Shown: positions 50,387 through 58,555 of the stretch, piece after piece
How the letters are laid out: each line of letters opens with the position of its first letter
How positions within the stretch are numbered: the first letter of the stretch is position 1
From: Clostridium sp. CAG:762
GTDB taxonomy: Bacteria > Bacillota_I > Bacilli_A > RF39 > UBA660
Length of the DNA: 64,000 bases
Assembly (NCBI GenBank): GCA_000432575.1
Contig: HF996799.1
Location: 22,084-86,083 of the forward strand
Reading direction: 5' to 3'
Program-made: the position numbers and the translations under genes
The notes under the pieces: generated by a model
What the model was told of the DNA's origin: nothing
The model's database searches: none
What the model saw: only the letters and a program-made list of their open reading frames with translations

Positions 50387-51751
50387 TTATTTACTAATTA
50401 TCTTAACCTTAACTTTAGTTGTTTTAGGAGTATAATTAGCACGCACTTCTTCACCAGAAACAATAACAGTAACTTCATGTTCTCCAATACCAAAACCAGT
50501 TAAATCAATTGTTGCATTAATCATGCTAGCATCAATGCTATTAAGAACACTCTCAGTACCTTTAACAATAACTGAAGTTGTATTAGAACTCTTATCTAAA
50601 GCCACTACCTTATAATTAGAATCCAAATTAGTAACCTCAATATAAATATCTTCAAATTCCTTAGTAATCTCCTTATCCAAAGATACATTAACAGTAGTAG
50701 AAGATTCGGAAATATATCTAATACCAGAAGGTTTATTCAAAATAGCATTATAAGTTTTAGCATTATTTAATCCAGTAACATCCACTTCAACAGGTATATA
50801 TTGAATATTATTAATTACATCCTCATTACCATAAATAGTAACTTTAGTAACTGAAGAAGTAATCGAACTAATTGCCTTACCAAATTCCACATCACCAACA
50901 GGTATAACCTTAATAGGCACTTCTTTATGTGGTGAAATAATACTAATAGTAGCAGTAACCTTACTAGGAACCATCTCAACATCTACCACATTGCCATTAT
51001 TATCATAAGCCACTAACTTAACATCACTTAAATTGGTAACTCCAACACTAGGATCCACAATATTTCCAATATCCACTAATGCTTTAACTGTAGAAACCTG
51101 TTTCAAACGATGATCAGCACCTTTAATAATAATCTCTTTTTGATCAATATCAACACTTTGAATAGATAACTTAGTATTAAGTGTATCTTGATTTAAAACA
51201 TCAACAGTTGTTGTCCTAGATTCAGACAACTTAGGATATATTGTTATATTAGCAGTCGATGGATCTAATTTATAATCAATTCTTGATACATCATTTTCAT
51301 ATTTTAATTCTACCTTGTGAGTACCAGGCTTTAATCCAGACAAATCAACAGTAACATTCTTAGTAGATAATTGCTTAGCCAAGAACAAGTCAGCTCTTCT
51401 ACCTATTAAAACAACATCAACTTCAGTAGGTAAACCCTCAACTACATAGGCTTCAGTATTATAAGTAGCTTCAACCTTTTGGTTGCGCAACACTTCAGCC
51501 GAAGATTCTACTAAAGTATAAGTCTTGTTATCTACAACAAAGAAGAAACCTAAAGCCAAAATAAGTGAAATAAATATCAAAGTATTCTTTCTAGTAAGCC
51601 ACCTCTCAAAATTGCGACTCCCTTTCCCGTTGCGCTCAGTAATCATTAAAATAAACTTTGTAATAGGCACAACTATATACTTATCAATTTTTTTAAATAT
51701 CAATTTAAATAATCTAAATATTCCACGATATAAACCCTTAATTATCTTCAT
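50387..51751 (-). CDS. cdaR: Cyclic-di-AMP synthase regulator CdaR (YbbR domains)
   Basis: CdaR is the membrane-anchored extracytoplasmic regulator of CdaA. The 454-residue protein has a basic N-terminal extension of about 50 residues, one membrane segment (TLIFISLILALGFFFVVDN), and about four YbbR repeats. Repeat motifs such as VDVVLIGRRADL, IIIKGADHRL, VTIYGNEDVI and VIVKGTESVL recur at about 85-residue spacing. It overlaps cdaA by 14 bases. The usual third partner, glmM, does not follow. Confidence 0.93.
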   Translation of the reverse strand: MKIIKGLYRGIFRLFKLIFKKIDKYIVVPITKFILMITERNGKGSRNFERWLTRKNTLIFISLILALGFFFVVDNKTYTLVESSAEVLRNQKVEATYNTEAYVVEGLPTEVDVVLIGRRADLFLAKQLSTKNVTVDLSGLKPGTHKVELKYENDVSRIDYKLDPSTANITIYPKLSESRTTTVDVLNQDTLNTKLSIQSVDIDQKEIIIKGADHRLKQVSTVKALVDIGNIVDPSVGVTNLSDVKLVAYDNNGNVVDVEMVPSKVTATISIISPHKEVPIKVIPVGDVEFGKAISSITSSVTKVTIYGNEDVINNIQYIPVEVDVTGLNNAKTYNAILNKPSGIRYISESSTTVNVSLDKEITKEFEDIYIEVTNLDSNYKVVALDKSSNTTSVIVKGTESVLNSIDASMINATIDLTGFGIGEHEVTVIVSGEEVRANYTPKTTKVKVKIISK

Positions 51752-52568
51752 TTATATCACCTGTACTTTCTTCCTCAAACTCATCATCAAGAAGCACTTC
51801 TTTTTTAGGACTAAGTTCCTCAACTAATATCATTTTAGCATCCTCTAAAGATAGATTATAATTTAACACACCATTAATAGCAATAGAAACACGTCCTGTT
51901 TCCTCGGATACCACTAAAGCAATTGCATCAGTTTCCTCACTAATACCTAAAGCCGCACGATGCCTTGTTCCCAAACGTTTATTAATTTTATTACTAATAC
52001 TAACAGGAAAAACTGCACTAGCACTAGTAATTCTATCCCCTTGAATAATCACACCGCCATCGTGAAGTGGATTTCTTGGGAAAAATATTGAAATCAAAAG
52101 TTCTGCCGAAATATCAGCATATATCTTTTTACTTCTTCCAATATAATCATTCAAACTAACATCACGCTCAATAACAATCAAAGCACCTATTCTTGCTTTT
52201 TTTAAATATTCCACAGAAGACATTATCTCATATATCATCTTCTCACGCTCATCCATGCTTAATATTTTATGCCTTCCTAGTAACTGACTTCTACCCAAGT
52301 GTTCCAGCATATTCCTAATTTCAGGTTGAAATATAATAATAAGTGCAAGAGGTCCCCACATAATTACATATTCAAGCAAAAGCCCAATAGTAACCAAATT
52401 CAACCAATCACTAATTAATTTAATTACTATAACAAATAATATTCCTTTAAATAAAAGAACCATCTTAACATTGTTTCTTAAATTCTTAAGTAAAAAATAA
52501 AAAACTAACCATACCAAAGAAATATCAATAATTTTTTGTATAATAGTTAATATACTATTTAATGTCAT
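51738..52568 (-). CDS. cdaA: Diadenylate cyclase CdaA
   Basis: CdaA makes the second messenger c-di-AMP, which controls potassium and osmolyte balance and wall homeostasis. The 276-residue protein has three N-terminal membrane segments. A DisA-N domain follows with NPLHDGGVIIQGDRI (the DGA-type motif, here DGG as in many clostridial forms) and LGTRHRAALGISEETD with the RHR motif. The C-terminal tail is acidic. The start is ATG 52568. It is the first gene of cdaA-cdaR. Confidence 0.95.
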   Translation of the reverse strand: MTLNSILTIIQKIIDISLVWLVFYFLLKNLRNNVKMVLLFKGILFVIVIKLISDWLNLVTIGLLLEYVIMWGPLALIIIFQPEIRNMLEHLGRSQLLGRHKILSMDEREKMIYEIMSSVEYLKKARIGALIVIERDVSLNDYIGRSKKIYADISAELLISIFFPRNPLHDGGVIIQGDRITSASAVFPVSISNKINKRLGTRHRAALGISEETDAIALVVSEETGRVSIAINGVLNYNLSLEDAKMILVEELSPKKEVLLDDEFEEESTGDINEDN

Positions 52569-52694
52569 ATAATTTACCCAACTCCATTTCTTTTAATTAA
52601 TTATATCATAACACAAAAAAAAAATCACTAGTAAAAATAATAAAATTAATTCAACCAATCCCTAATAACAATAAAACCATTATAATAAAAGCAA

Positions 52695-52718
52695 AAACAA
52701 AAAAGAGCATTAGCTCTT
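52695..52718 (-). terminator. Intrinsic terminator of the cotD-like gene
   Basis: On the minus strand AAGAGC and GCTCTT pair around TAAT, followed by TTTTGTTTTTG. Confidence 0.7.
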
Positions 52719-52728
52719 CAAAACAAAA

Positions 52729-53064
52729 CTATTTAAATTGGCAACAAGAACCACATTGTTCATTAGTTACTACATTTTCTTCACAACAAGTATATCTTGG
52801 CTGATAAGTATGTCTATAAATATGATGATTAATTATTCTTGTATTAATTGGACATACATGTGGTACTTCATGTACAAAGTTGCGGTGAACCACACGTTCT
52901 TGAGGGGTTTCCACCATTGGACTACTATAACTTCCCGTCATTGGTTGGTTATACCCCATCATATTTGTATTAGTATTTGTATTCATGTTAGCATTTTGAT
53001 TAGTTATATTAATATCAATATCTGTTGGAAAACCATCTTGCCTAAAATCATTATTACAGCACAT
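52729..53064 (-). CDS. CotD-like spore coat protein
   Basis: The 111-residue protein is rich in Cys, His, Asn, Tyr and Thr. Residues 1-60 are a low-complexity Asn/Thr/Met stretch (NANMNTNTNTNMMGYNQPMT). The second half, HVCPINTRIINHHIYRHTYQPRYTCC, has the His and Cys pattern of the CotD inner-coat family. It ends with C-C pairs (CGSCCQF) suited to cross-linking. GGAGGAGTTCAA precedes the ATG. It is monocistronic. A sigma-K promoter would be expected but was not identified. Confidence 0.75.
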   Translation of the reverse strand: MCCNNDFRQDGFPTDIDINITNQNANMNTNTNTNMMGYNQPMTGSYSSPMVETPQERVVHRNFVHEVPHVCPINTRIINHHIYRHTYQPRYTCCEENVVTNEQCGSCCQFK

Positions 53065-53154
53065 TTGAACTCCTCCTATCTACCTTTATAATATGTTTAA
53101 TCTAATTTTTGAGATAGTATAAAAGTCCAATTATTTAACTTTTAATAAATTTAA

Positions 53155-54462
53155 CTAAAAAGGAAGTTTTAAATTACCATTACTAAACATCTTCATTAAT
53201 TTTTTAGACTCCTCAAATTGCTTCAACAAAGCATTAACTTCAGTAACACTAGTTCCAGATCCCTTAGCAATTCTCTCTTTCCTAGAAGCCTTTAAAATAT
53301 TAGGGTTCTTCCTTTCATAAGGAGTCATTGATAAAATAATTGCTTCAATATGAGATAATCTCTTAGAATCAATATTAACATTATTAAGCCCCATTTTTTT
53401 AGCACCAGGCAACAATTTAATAAGATTTTCAAGAGGTCCCAACTTCTTAATCTGCTTCATTTGATCAAGAAAATCCTCTAAATCAAACTCTCCCTTACTC
53501 ATTTTTTTAGCCATCTTCTTAGCGTCTTCCTCGTCGATTTCAGCCTCAACCTTTTCTACAATACTTAAAATATCTCCCATACCAAGAATTCTACTAGCCA
53601 TTCTATCAGGATAAAATTGGACAAGACCATCCATCTTTTCACTAACACCAATAAATTTAATAGGAATATTAGTTAAATGCCTAACAGATAAAGCAACACC
53701 ACCTCTTGTATCCCCATCTAATTTAGTAAGAATTACTCCAGTTAATTTAAGTTTTTCATTAAAACCAGTAATTACATTAATAGCATCCTGCCCCATCATA
53801 CTATCAATAACTAATATTGTCTCATCCTGTTTAATTTCACTGGTAATATTTTGTAATTCTAACATTAACTCATCATCAACGTGCAATCTACCAGCCGTGT
53901 CCACAATAACATAATCATATCCGTTTTCCTTAGCATATTTAATACCATTACTAGCTATCTTTACAGGATTACCCTTACCTTCAGTATAAACATAAATATT
54001 TAACTGCTTACCTATTTGTATCAATTGATCTATTGCCGCAGGCCTATATACATCGCAAGCAATAAGCATTGGTTTTTTACCATGCTTTTTTCTCAAAAAA
54101 TTAGCTAACTTACCAGCCGTTGTTGTCTTACCAGAACCTTGCAAACCAACCAGCATTGTAACAGTAAAATCCTTGTTAATAATTAATTCTTCCTTTTCTC
54201 CACCTAATAACTCAGTTAATTCTTCCTTAACTATCTTAACAAACATTTCACCAGGAGATAAACTCTTCTTAACCTCTTCTCCTAAAGCCTTTTCTCTAAC
54301 TGTATTAGTAAACTCCTTAACAACCTTATAATTAACATCAGCCTCAAGCAAAGAAAGTCTAATTTCTCGCATCATACCACTAATATTATCCTCAGTAATT
54401 TTTCCATACCCTCTTATATCCTTAACAATTTTTTGCAATCTATCGCTTAAATTTTCAAACAT
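53155..54462 (-). CDS. ffh: Signal recognition particle protein Ffh
   Basis: Ffh is the SRP GTPase that targets membrane proteins co-translationally. From ATG 54462 it has 435 residues. The N domain is followed by the G domain with GLQGSGKTTTAGKLA, DVYRPAAIDQL, DTAGRLHVD and TKLDGDTRGG. The methionine-rich M domain includes MKQIKKLGPLENLIKLLPG and RKERIAKGSGTSVTEVNALLKQF. GGGTGATATT precedes the ATG. Neither ylxM nor rpsP adjoins, unlike in Bacillus. Confidence 0.97.
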   Translation of the reverse strand: MFENLSDRLQKIVKDIRGYGKITEDNISGMMREIRLSLLEADVNYKVVKEFTNTVREKALGEEVKKSLSPGEMFVKIVKEELTELLGGEKEELIINKDFTVTMLVGLQGSGKTTTAGKLANFLRKKHGKKPMLIACDVYRPAAIDQLIQIGKQLNIYVYTEGKGNPVKIASNGIKYAKENGYDYVIVDTAGRLHVDDELMLELQNITSEIKQDETILVIDSMMGQDAINVITGFNEKLKLTGVILTKLDGDTRGGVALSVRHLTNIPIKFIGVSEKMDGLVQFYPDRMASRILGMGDILSIVEKVEAEIDEEDAKKMAKKMSKGEFDLEDFLDQMKQIKKLGPLENLIKLLPGAKKMGLNNVNIDSKRLSHIEAIILSMTPYERKNPNILKASRKERIAKGSGTSVTEVNALLKQFEESKKLMKMFSNGNLKLPF

Positions 54463-54531
54463 AATATCACCCATCCCATATAATTAATTGCCTCTCTTAT
54501 TAAAAAATAAAAAATTTTTTCAAAAAAACCC

Positions 54532-54560
54532 TTGATTTTTAGTAAATTTACTTATATAAT
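54532..54560 (+). promoter_or_regulatory. Sigma-A promoter of tRNA-Gly
   Basis: TTGATT at 54532-54537 and TATAAT at 54555-54560 are 17 bases apart, 14 bases before the mature tRNA. Confidence 0.75.
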
Positions 54561-54574
54561 AATGTACATGAACT

Positions 54575-54649
54575 GCGGATGTGGTTTAATGGTTAGAATA
54601 CGGCCTTGCCAAGGCTGTGATGGGGGTTCGATTCCCCTCGTCCGCTCCA
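54575..54649 (+). tRNA. tRNA-Gly (anticodon GCC), CCA encoded
   Basis: The 75-base sequence folds as a complete cloverleaf. The acceptor stem is GCGGATG with CGTCCGC, the discriminator T is followed by an encoded CCA, the anticodon loop is TTGCCAA, and the T loop is TTCGATT. The GCC anticodon reads GGC and GGU glycine codons. It stands alone with its own promoter and terminator. Confidence 0.97.
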
Positions 54650-54660
54650 AAAGATATAAT

Positions 54661-54689
54661 CTAATTCACATAAGTGAGTTAGTTTTTTT
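54661..54689 (+). terminator. Intrinsic terminator of tRNA-Gly
   Basis: CTAATTCAC pairs with GTGAGTTAG (one G-T pair) around ATAA, followed by seven T. Confidence 0.8.
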
Positions 54690-54827
54690 ATACCTTTTTT
54701 CACATACATTAAAACTTAACAAAATTATTATACAATATATTAAATAATTTTACAACCCACCACCTCAATCATCCTACTTAATTGTACCATATATTCTTCA
54801 AATATTAATTAAAAAATTAAAAACGAA

Positions 54828-54856
54828 TTGCTTATTTTTAACTAAAATGCTATAAT
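54828..54856 (+). promoter_or_regulatory. Sigma-A promoter of rubrerythrin
   Basis: TTGCTT at 54828-54833 and TATAAT at 54851-54856, with an upstream TG, are 17 bases apart. Confidence 0.7.
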
Positions 54857-54863
54857 TTAAATA

Positions 54864-54879
54864 ACTAGTAATTACTAGT
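54864..54879. promoter_or_regulatory. Perfect 16-bp palindrome, candidate operator of rubrerythrin
   Basis: ACTAGTAATTACTAGT is its own reverse complement. It lies across the expected transcription start, between the -10 and the ribosome site, where a repressor would block initiation. Confidence 0.55.
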
Positions 54880-54892
54880 AAAAGGAGGAATT

Positions 54893-55435
54893 ATGGAATT
54901 AAAAGGAAGTAAAACAGAAAAAAATTTAATCGCCGCTTTTGCTGGAGAAAGTCAAGCTCGCAACAAGTACACATATTATGCATCAAAAGCAAGAAAAGAT
55001 GGTTATGAACAAATCGCAGCTATATTTGAAGAAACTGCAAACAACGAAAAAGAACATGCCAAATTATGGTTTAAAGAACTTCACGGAGGAGAAATCCCAA
55101 AAACAGAAGAAAATCTAGCCTCAGCCGCGGCAGGTGAAAATTACGAATGGACAGACATGTATGCTGAGTTTGCCCGTATAGCCAAAGAAGAAGGCTTTGA
55201 TAGAATAGCATATCTGTTTGAAGAAGTTGCAAAAATTGAAAAAGAGCACGAAGAAAGATATCTAACCTTACTAAAAAATGTTAAAGAAAATAAAGTTTTC
55301 CACAAAGATGGGGATAAAATATGGATATGCCGTAACTGTGGACACGTTTATATCGGAGCAAATGCCAAAGAGGTATGCCCAGTATGTAATCATCCACAAA
55401 GCTTTATGGAAGTAAAAAATGAAAACTATAAATAA
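54893..55435 (+). CDS. rbr: Rubrerythrin
   Basis: Rubrerythrin is a non-heme di-iron peroxidase that protects anaerobes from hydrogen peroxide. The 180-residue protein has the four-helix ferritin-like domain with the iron ligands in AGESQARNKYTYYA, ANNEKEHAKLW, ARIAKEEGF and EVAKIEKEHEERY. A C-terminal rubredoxin domain follows with CRNCGHVYIG and CPVCNHPQSFM. AAGGAGGAATT precedes the ATG. It is monocistronic. A perfect palindrome at its transcription start suggests a dedicated repressor, possibly a peroxide sensor. Confidence 0.96.
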   Translation: MELKGSKTEKNLIAAFAGESQARNKYTYYASKARKDGYEQIAAIFEETANNEKEHAKLWFKELHGGEIPKTEENLASAAAGENYEWTDMYAEFARIAKEEGFDRIAYLFEEVAKIEKEHEERYLTLLKNVKENKVFHKDGDKIWICRNCGHVYIGANAKEVCPVCNHPQSFMEVKNENYK

Positions 55436-55470
55436 AAAAAGGAAGATGTTAATTAAACATAGTCCTTTTT
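55434..55470. terminator. Bidirectional terminator between rubrerythrin and miaA
   Basis: AAAAAGGA pairs with TCCTTTTT, with an inner ATGTT/AACAT stem. A and T runs flank it on both sides. It overlaps the miaA stop. Confidence 0.65.
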
Positions 55471-56349
55471 AATATGATCAATATAATCCTCAACATCAAA
55501 AACAGTTTTATTAAAATCACTAAAACAAACATCAAACCATTTAATATTCATCTTATTATTCATAAAAGTATATTGCCTTTTTGCATAATGCCTAGAATTC
55601 TTCTTAATTAACTCAACCATTTCTTCATAAGATATATCCCCTTTAAAATAACTTATTACTTCCTTATAACCAATACCAGTAAGAAGAGGCTTCTCTATTA
55701 AATTATTATCATAAAAATATTTAACCTCATTAATTAACCCCGCATTAATCATATTATCTACCCTTTTATTAATAATAGTATAAAGCTTATCACGCGATGT
55801 AGTAAGACCAATAAAAATAGCATCCTTATATAATAACTCATTACCATCATCATTCTCATTAATACTAGTACCATTTTCCAAATAATAATTGAGTGCCCGA
55901 ATAATTCTCCTACGATTATACCTATCAACATCAACATCTTTATCTAACTTAATTAATCTCTCATATAATTCCTCTGTACTAATATTATCATAAACATTAT
56001 TAATTCTATTTTTCTTAAATGTATAATTATAAAGCAAAGCCTTAATATATAAAGCACTACCACCAACAATAATAATATTCTTATTCAGCCCAACAAACCT
56101 ATCAATAATCTTCCTACCATCTTTTTGATAATCATAAATAGAATAAGGTTCACTTATATCAAGTATATCAATCAAGTAGTGCTTTAACCCTTCCATTTCT
56201 TCCTTCTTAACTTTAGCCGTTCCAATATCAAGCCCTCTATACACTTGCATAGCATCAGCATTAATAATAACAGCATCATATACTTTAGCCAGGTTAATGC
56301 TCAGCTTCGTTTTACCTACTCCAGTAGGCCCCGTAATAACTATAATCAT
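55453..56349 (-). CDS. miaA: tRNA dimethylallyltransferase MiaA
   Basis: MiaA prenylates A37 of tRNAs that read UNN codons. The 298-residue protein has the P-loop GPTGVGKTKLSINLA and the motifs INADAMQVYRGLDIGTAK and GSALYIKALLYNY. The C-terminal part contains RRRIIRALNYYL and SRHYAKRQYTFMNNK (the RQ-type tRNA contact). The start is ATG 56349. It follows a small unknown gene by 12 bases. No hfq is adjacent. Confidence 0.96.
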   Translation of the reverse strand: MIIVITGPTGVGKTKLSINLAKVYDAVIINADAMQVYRGLDIGTAKVKKEEMEGLKHYLIDILDISEPYSIYDYQKDGRKIIDRFVGLNKNIIIVGGSALYIKALLYNYTFKKNRINNVYDNISTEELYERLIKLDKDVDVDRYNRRRIIRALNYYLENGTSINENDDGNELLYKDAIFIGLTTSRDKLYTIINKRVDNMINAGLINEVKYFYDNNLIEKPLLTGIGYKEVISYFKGDISYEEMVELIKKNSRHYAKRQYTFMNNKMNIKWFDVCFSDFNKTVFDVEDYIDHIKKDYV

Positions 56350-56361
56350 GTTACCACCCTA

Positions 56362-56583
56362 TTACTTATCCTCGTTGTCTAAACTCAATACCCTAACCTT
56401 ACCAGTTTCTTTTTCACAAGGATTAAGTAAACTAATCAAAGCCTTTAAATTCTCATTTAATTCCTTAATATCACTATCTAATTTAGAAGCATTATCATTA
56501 AACTTTCTAAGATCATATTTCAAATCACAAGCCCTTTTCAATGAATATGTAAGTGATTCCATAACATCTCGATCATAACCCAT
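56362..56583 (-). CDS. Small protein of unknown function upstream of miaA
   Basis: The 73-residue protein starts at ATG 56583 (MGYDRDVMESLTYSLKRACD) behind GGGAGGAGAAATAGGT. It is predicted to be a helical hairpin or coiled coil (LRKFNDNASKLDSDIKELNENLKALISLL) with a short charged tail. No family is recognised. The strong ribosome site and the position 12 bases before miaA support it as a real gene co-transcribed with miaA. Confidence 0.6.
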   Translation of the reverse strand: MGYDRDVMESLTYSLKRACDLKYDLRKFNDNASKLDSDIKELNENLKALISLLNPCEKETGKVRVLSLDNEDK

Positions 56584-56711
56584 ACCTATTTCTCCTCCCA
56601 AAACTTTGACTTATCATAACAAAAAAACCAATTATTGTCAAAGGTATTTTATGAAAATACTAGAAATAATTTATTTTTTAGTATATAATCATAAATAAAA
56701 ATAGCAATTTA

Positions 56712-56738
56712 ATATATGCTACAATAAGTAGCATATAT
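56712..56738. repeat. Perfect 11-bp inverted repeat
   Basis: ATATATGCTAC at 56712-56722 and GTAGCATATAT at 56728-56738 flank AATAA. No T-run follows, so an operator is more likely than a terminator. It lies about 65 bases before the start of a decayed regulator gene and upstream of the minus-strand miaA unit. The surrounding 56602-57031 gap holds no intact gene. Confidence 0.55.
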
Positions 56739-56803
56739 GTAATCTCCTGTTGCTAGTAAATTAACTATTTTAAGAATAAAATTATTTTAAAAGAAGGAAT
56801 ATT

Positions 56804-57030
56804 ATGATATTAGGACAAAAACTAAAAGAAATAAGAAAAAATTTATCAACTGTGGTAAACTTAAATTAGATAAATAGTAACCATTAGAATTAATTTAAAA
56901 TATAAAAGATAATACTGGAGCTTAACTATTAGAATTATCTTTATTTACATCAAAATTATAACACAAAATCAGCCAAACCATAACACAAGTAGCAAGACTT
57001 TAGAAATGTTAGAACAATTGTATGTTTTAT
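56804..57030 (+). pseudogene. Remnant of an XRE-family regulator gene
   Basis: An ATG at 56804 behind AAGAAGGAATATT reads MILGQKLKEIRKNLS, a typical start of an XRE helix-turn-helix repressor, then VVNLN and stops at 56869. About 110 bases later the sequence can be read SKTLEMLEQLYVLS before a TGA, which recalls the end of the XRE domain. The part between has many stops and frame changes. It is interpreted as a decayed gene. An inverted repeat upstream may be its former operator. Confidence 0.5.
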
Positions 57031-57031
57031 C

Positions 57032-57060
57032 TTGACTTTATATTTTACCTGTATTATAAT
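57032..57060 (+). promoter_or_regulatory. Sigma-A promoter of gltX
   Basis: TTGACT at 57032-57037 and TATAAT at 57055-57060 are 17 bases apart, 24 bases before the gltX ATG. The short leader leaves no room for a T-box. Confidence 0.75.
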
Positions 57061-57084
57061 TAATGTGCTAGGAAGTGAGAAATT

Positions 57085-58506
57085 ATGAAAACAAGAACAA
57101 GATATGCTCCAAGTCCTACTGGATATATGCATATTGGTAATTTAAGAACCGCAATATTTGAGTATCTCGTTGCTAAACATGACGGCGGAGACTTTATTCT
57201 AAGAATAGAAGATACCGACCAACAAAGAAAAGTTGAAGGAGCCATTGACTTTATATATGATACCCTAAATCTATGTAATATCAAAATAGACGAAGGCCCT
57301 AATAACCATGGAGAATATGGCCCATATATCCAAAGTGAAAGAAAAGAAATCTATAATAAATATGCTCACGAATTAGTAGAAAAAGGTAAAGCATATTATT
57401 GCTTTTGCAGTGAAGAAAGACTAGAAGAATTAAGAAAAAAAGCTGAAGTCCACAAAGTCGCCTTCATGTATGATGGACATTGTAGTAAACTAGGCAAAGA
57501 AGAAATAGAAAAAAGATTAAAAAATAAAGAACCATATGTAATTAGACAAAAAATGCCTAAAATAGGTAAATCTACTTTTACTGATTTAGTATATGGCAAA
57601 ATAAGTGTTGAAAACAAAATCTTAGAAGACCAAATATTACTAAAAAGTGATGGCTACCCAACATATAATTTTGCTAATGTCATAGATGATCACCTAATGC
57701 AAATAACCCATGTTATAAGAGGAAACGAATACTTAAGTCAAACTCCTAAATATAACTTATTATATGAAGCATTTGGCTTTGAACCACCTAAATATATTCA
57801 TGTTCCAATGGTCCTTGGTGAAGATAAAAACAAACTATCTAAAAGAAATGGTGATGCATCCTTCATGGATTTATATCACGAAGGCTATTTACCCAATGCC
57901 ATCGTTAACTACTTAGCATTACTTGGCTGGAGCCCAAAAGAAAACAAAGAAATTTTTAGCATGGAAGAACTAATAAAAGACTTTGACCCCACTAGAATAA
58001 GCAAATCACCCGCTGTTTATGACATCAAAAAATTACAATGGATTAACAGCCACTACATAAAAAATATGGAAGAAAAAGACTATTTAACCTTTGTAATGCC
58101 TTATCTAAAAGAACAATATAAATTAGAAAACTATGATAACAACTGGTTGCAAAACCTAGCACTTCTATATAAAAATGAACTAAAATATGGCAAAGAAATA
58201 ATCCCACTCACCAAAATGTTCTTTGAAGATAATTACACCCTTAACCAAGAGGAACAAGAATTTATGAATACTGAAGGGGTAGACAAAACCGTTAATTGTT
58301 TTAAAGAAAAAATAAAAACCATAAAGTGGACTACCGAAAATATCAAAAACGCCATCTTAGAAGTAAAAAACGAATGCAATGTTTCTGGAAAAATGTTATA
58401 TATGCCAATTAGAATAAAAACAACAGGCCTCATGCACGGTCCCGAACTAGATAAAACAATATATTTACTTGGTCAACATAAAATTATGGAAAGATTAAGT
58501 AAATAA
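57085..58506 (+). CDS. gltX: Glutamyl-tRNA synthetase
   Basis: GltX charges tRNA-Glu and, in Firmicutes, usually also tRNA-Gln for later amidation. The 473-residue class I enzyme has the HIGH motif in RYAPSPTGYMHIGNLRTA and the KMSKS-type loop DKNKLSKRNGDASF. Family segments FILRIEDTDQQR and DDHLMQITHVIRGNEYLSQTPKY are present. GGAAGTGAGAAATT precedes the ATG. It is followed by cysS, as in Bacillus, though cysE is missing between them. Confidence 0.97.
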   Translation: MKTRTRYAPSPTGYMHIGNLRTAIFEYLVAKHDGGDFILRIEDTDQQRKVEGAIDFIYDTLNLCNIKIDEGPNNHGEYGPYIQSERKEIYNKYAHELVEKGKAYYCFCSEERLEELRKKAEVHKVAFMYDGHCSKLGKEEIEKRLKNKEPYVIRQKMPKIGKSTFTDLVYGKISVENKILEDQILLKSDGYPTYNFANVIDDHLMQITHVIRGNEYLSQTPKYNLLYEAFGFEPPKYIHVPMVLGEDKNKLSKRNGDASFMDLYHEGYLPNAIVNYLALLGWSPKENKEIFSMEELIKDFDPTRISKSPAVYDIKKLQWINSHYIKNMEEKDYLTFVMPYLKEQYKLENYDNNWLQNLALLYKNELKYGKEIIPLTKMFFEDNYTLNQEEQEFMNTEGVDKTVNCFKEKIKTIKWTTENIKNAILEVKNECNVSGKMLYMPIRIKTTGLMHGPELDKTIYLLGQHKIMERLSK

Positions 58507-58555
58507 TCACATATTTTAAACATAATTTATTAATATAATGAAATGGAGGGAAATT

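Noticed and set aside
51738..52568. CdaA DGG instead of DGA as an inactivating change
   Set aside because: DGG is found in many clostridial diadenylate cyclases as recalled, and the RHR motif is intact, so activity is expected.
52738..53091. A plus-strand open frame opposite the cotD-like gene, rich in Ile and Ser
   Set aside because: The minus-strand frame has a strong ribosome site, a terminator and CotD-like His/Cys patterning; the plus-strand one has none of these.
57000..57084. T-box leaders before gltX, cysS or argS
   Set aside because: The leaders are about 25-50 bases and lack the T-box core, so no tRNA-sensing leader fits.
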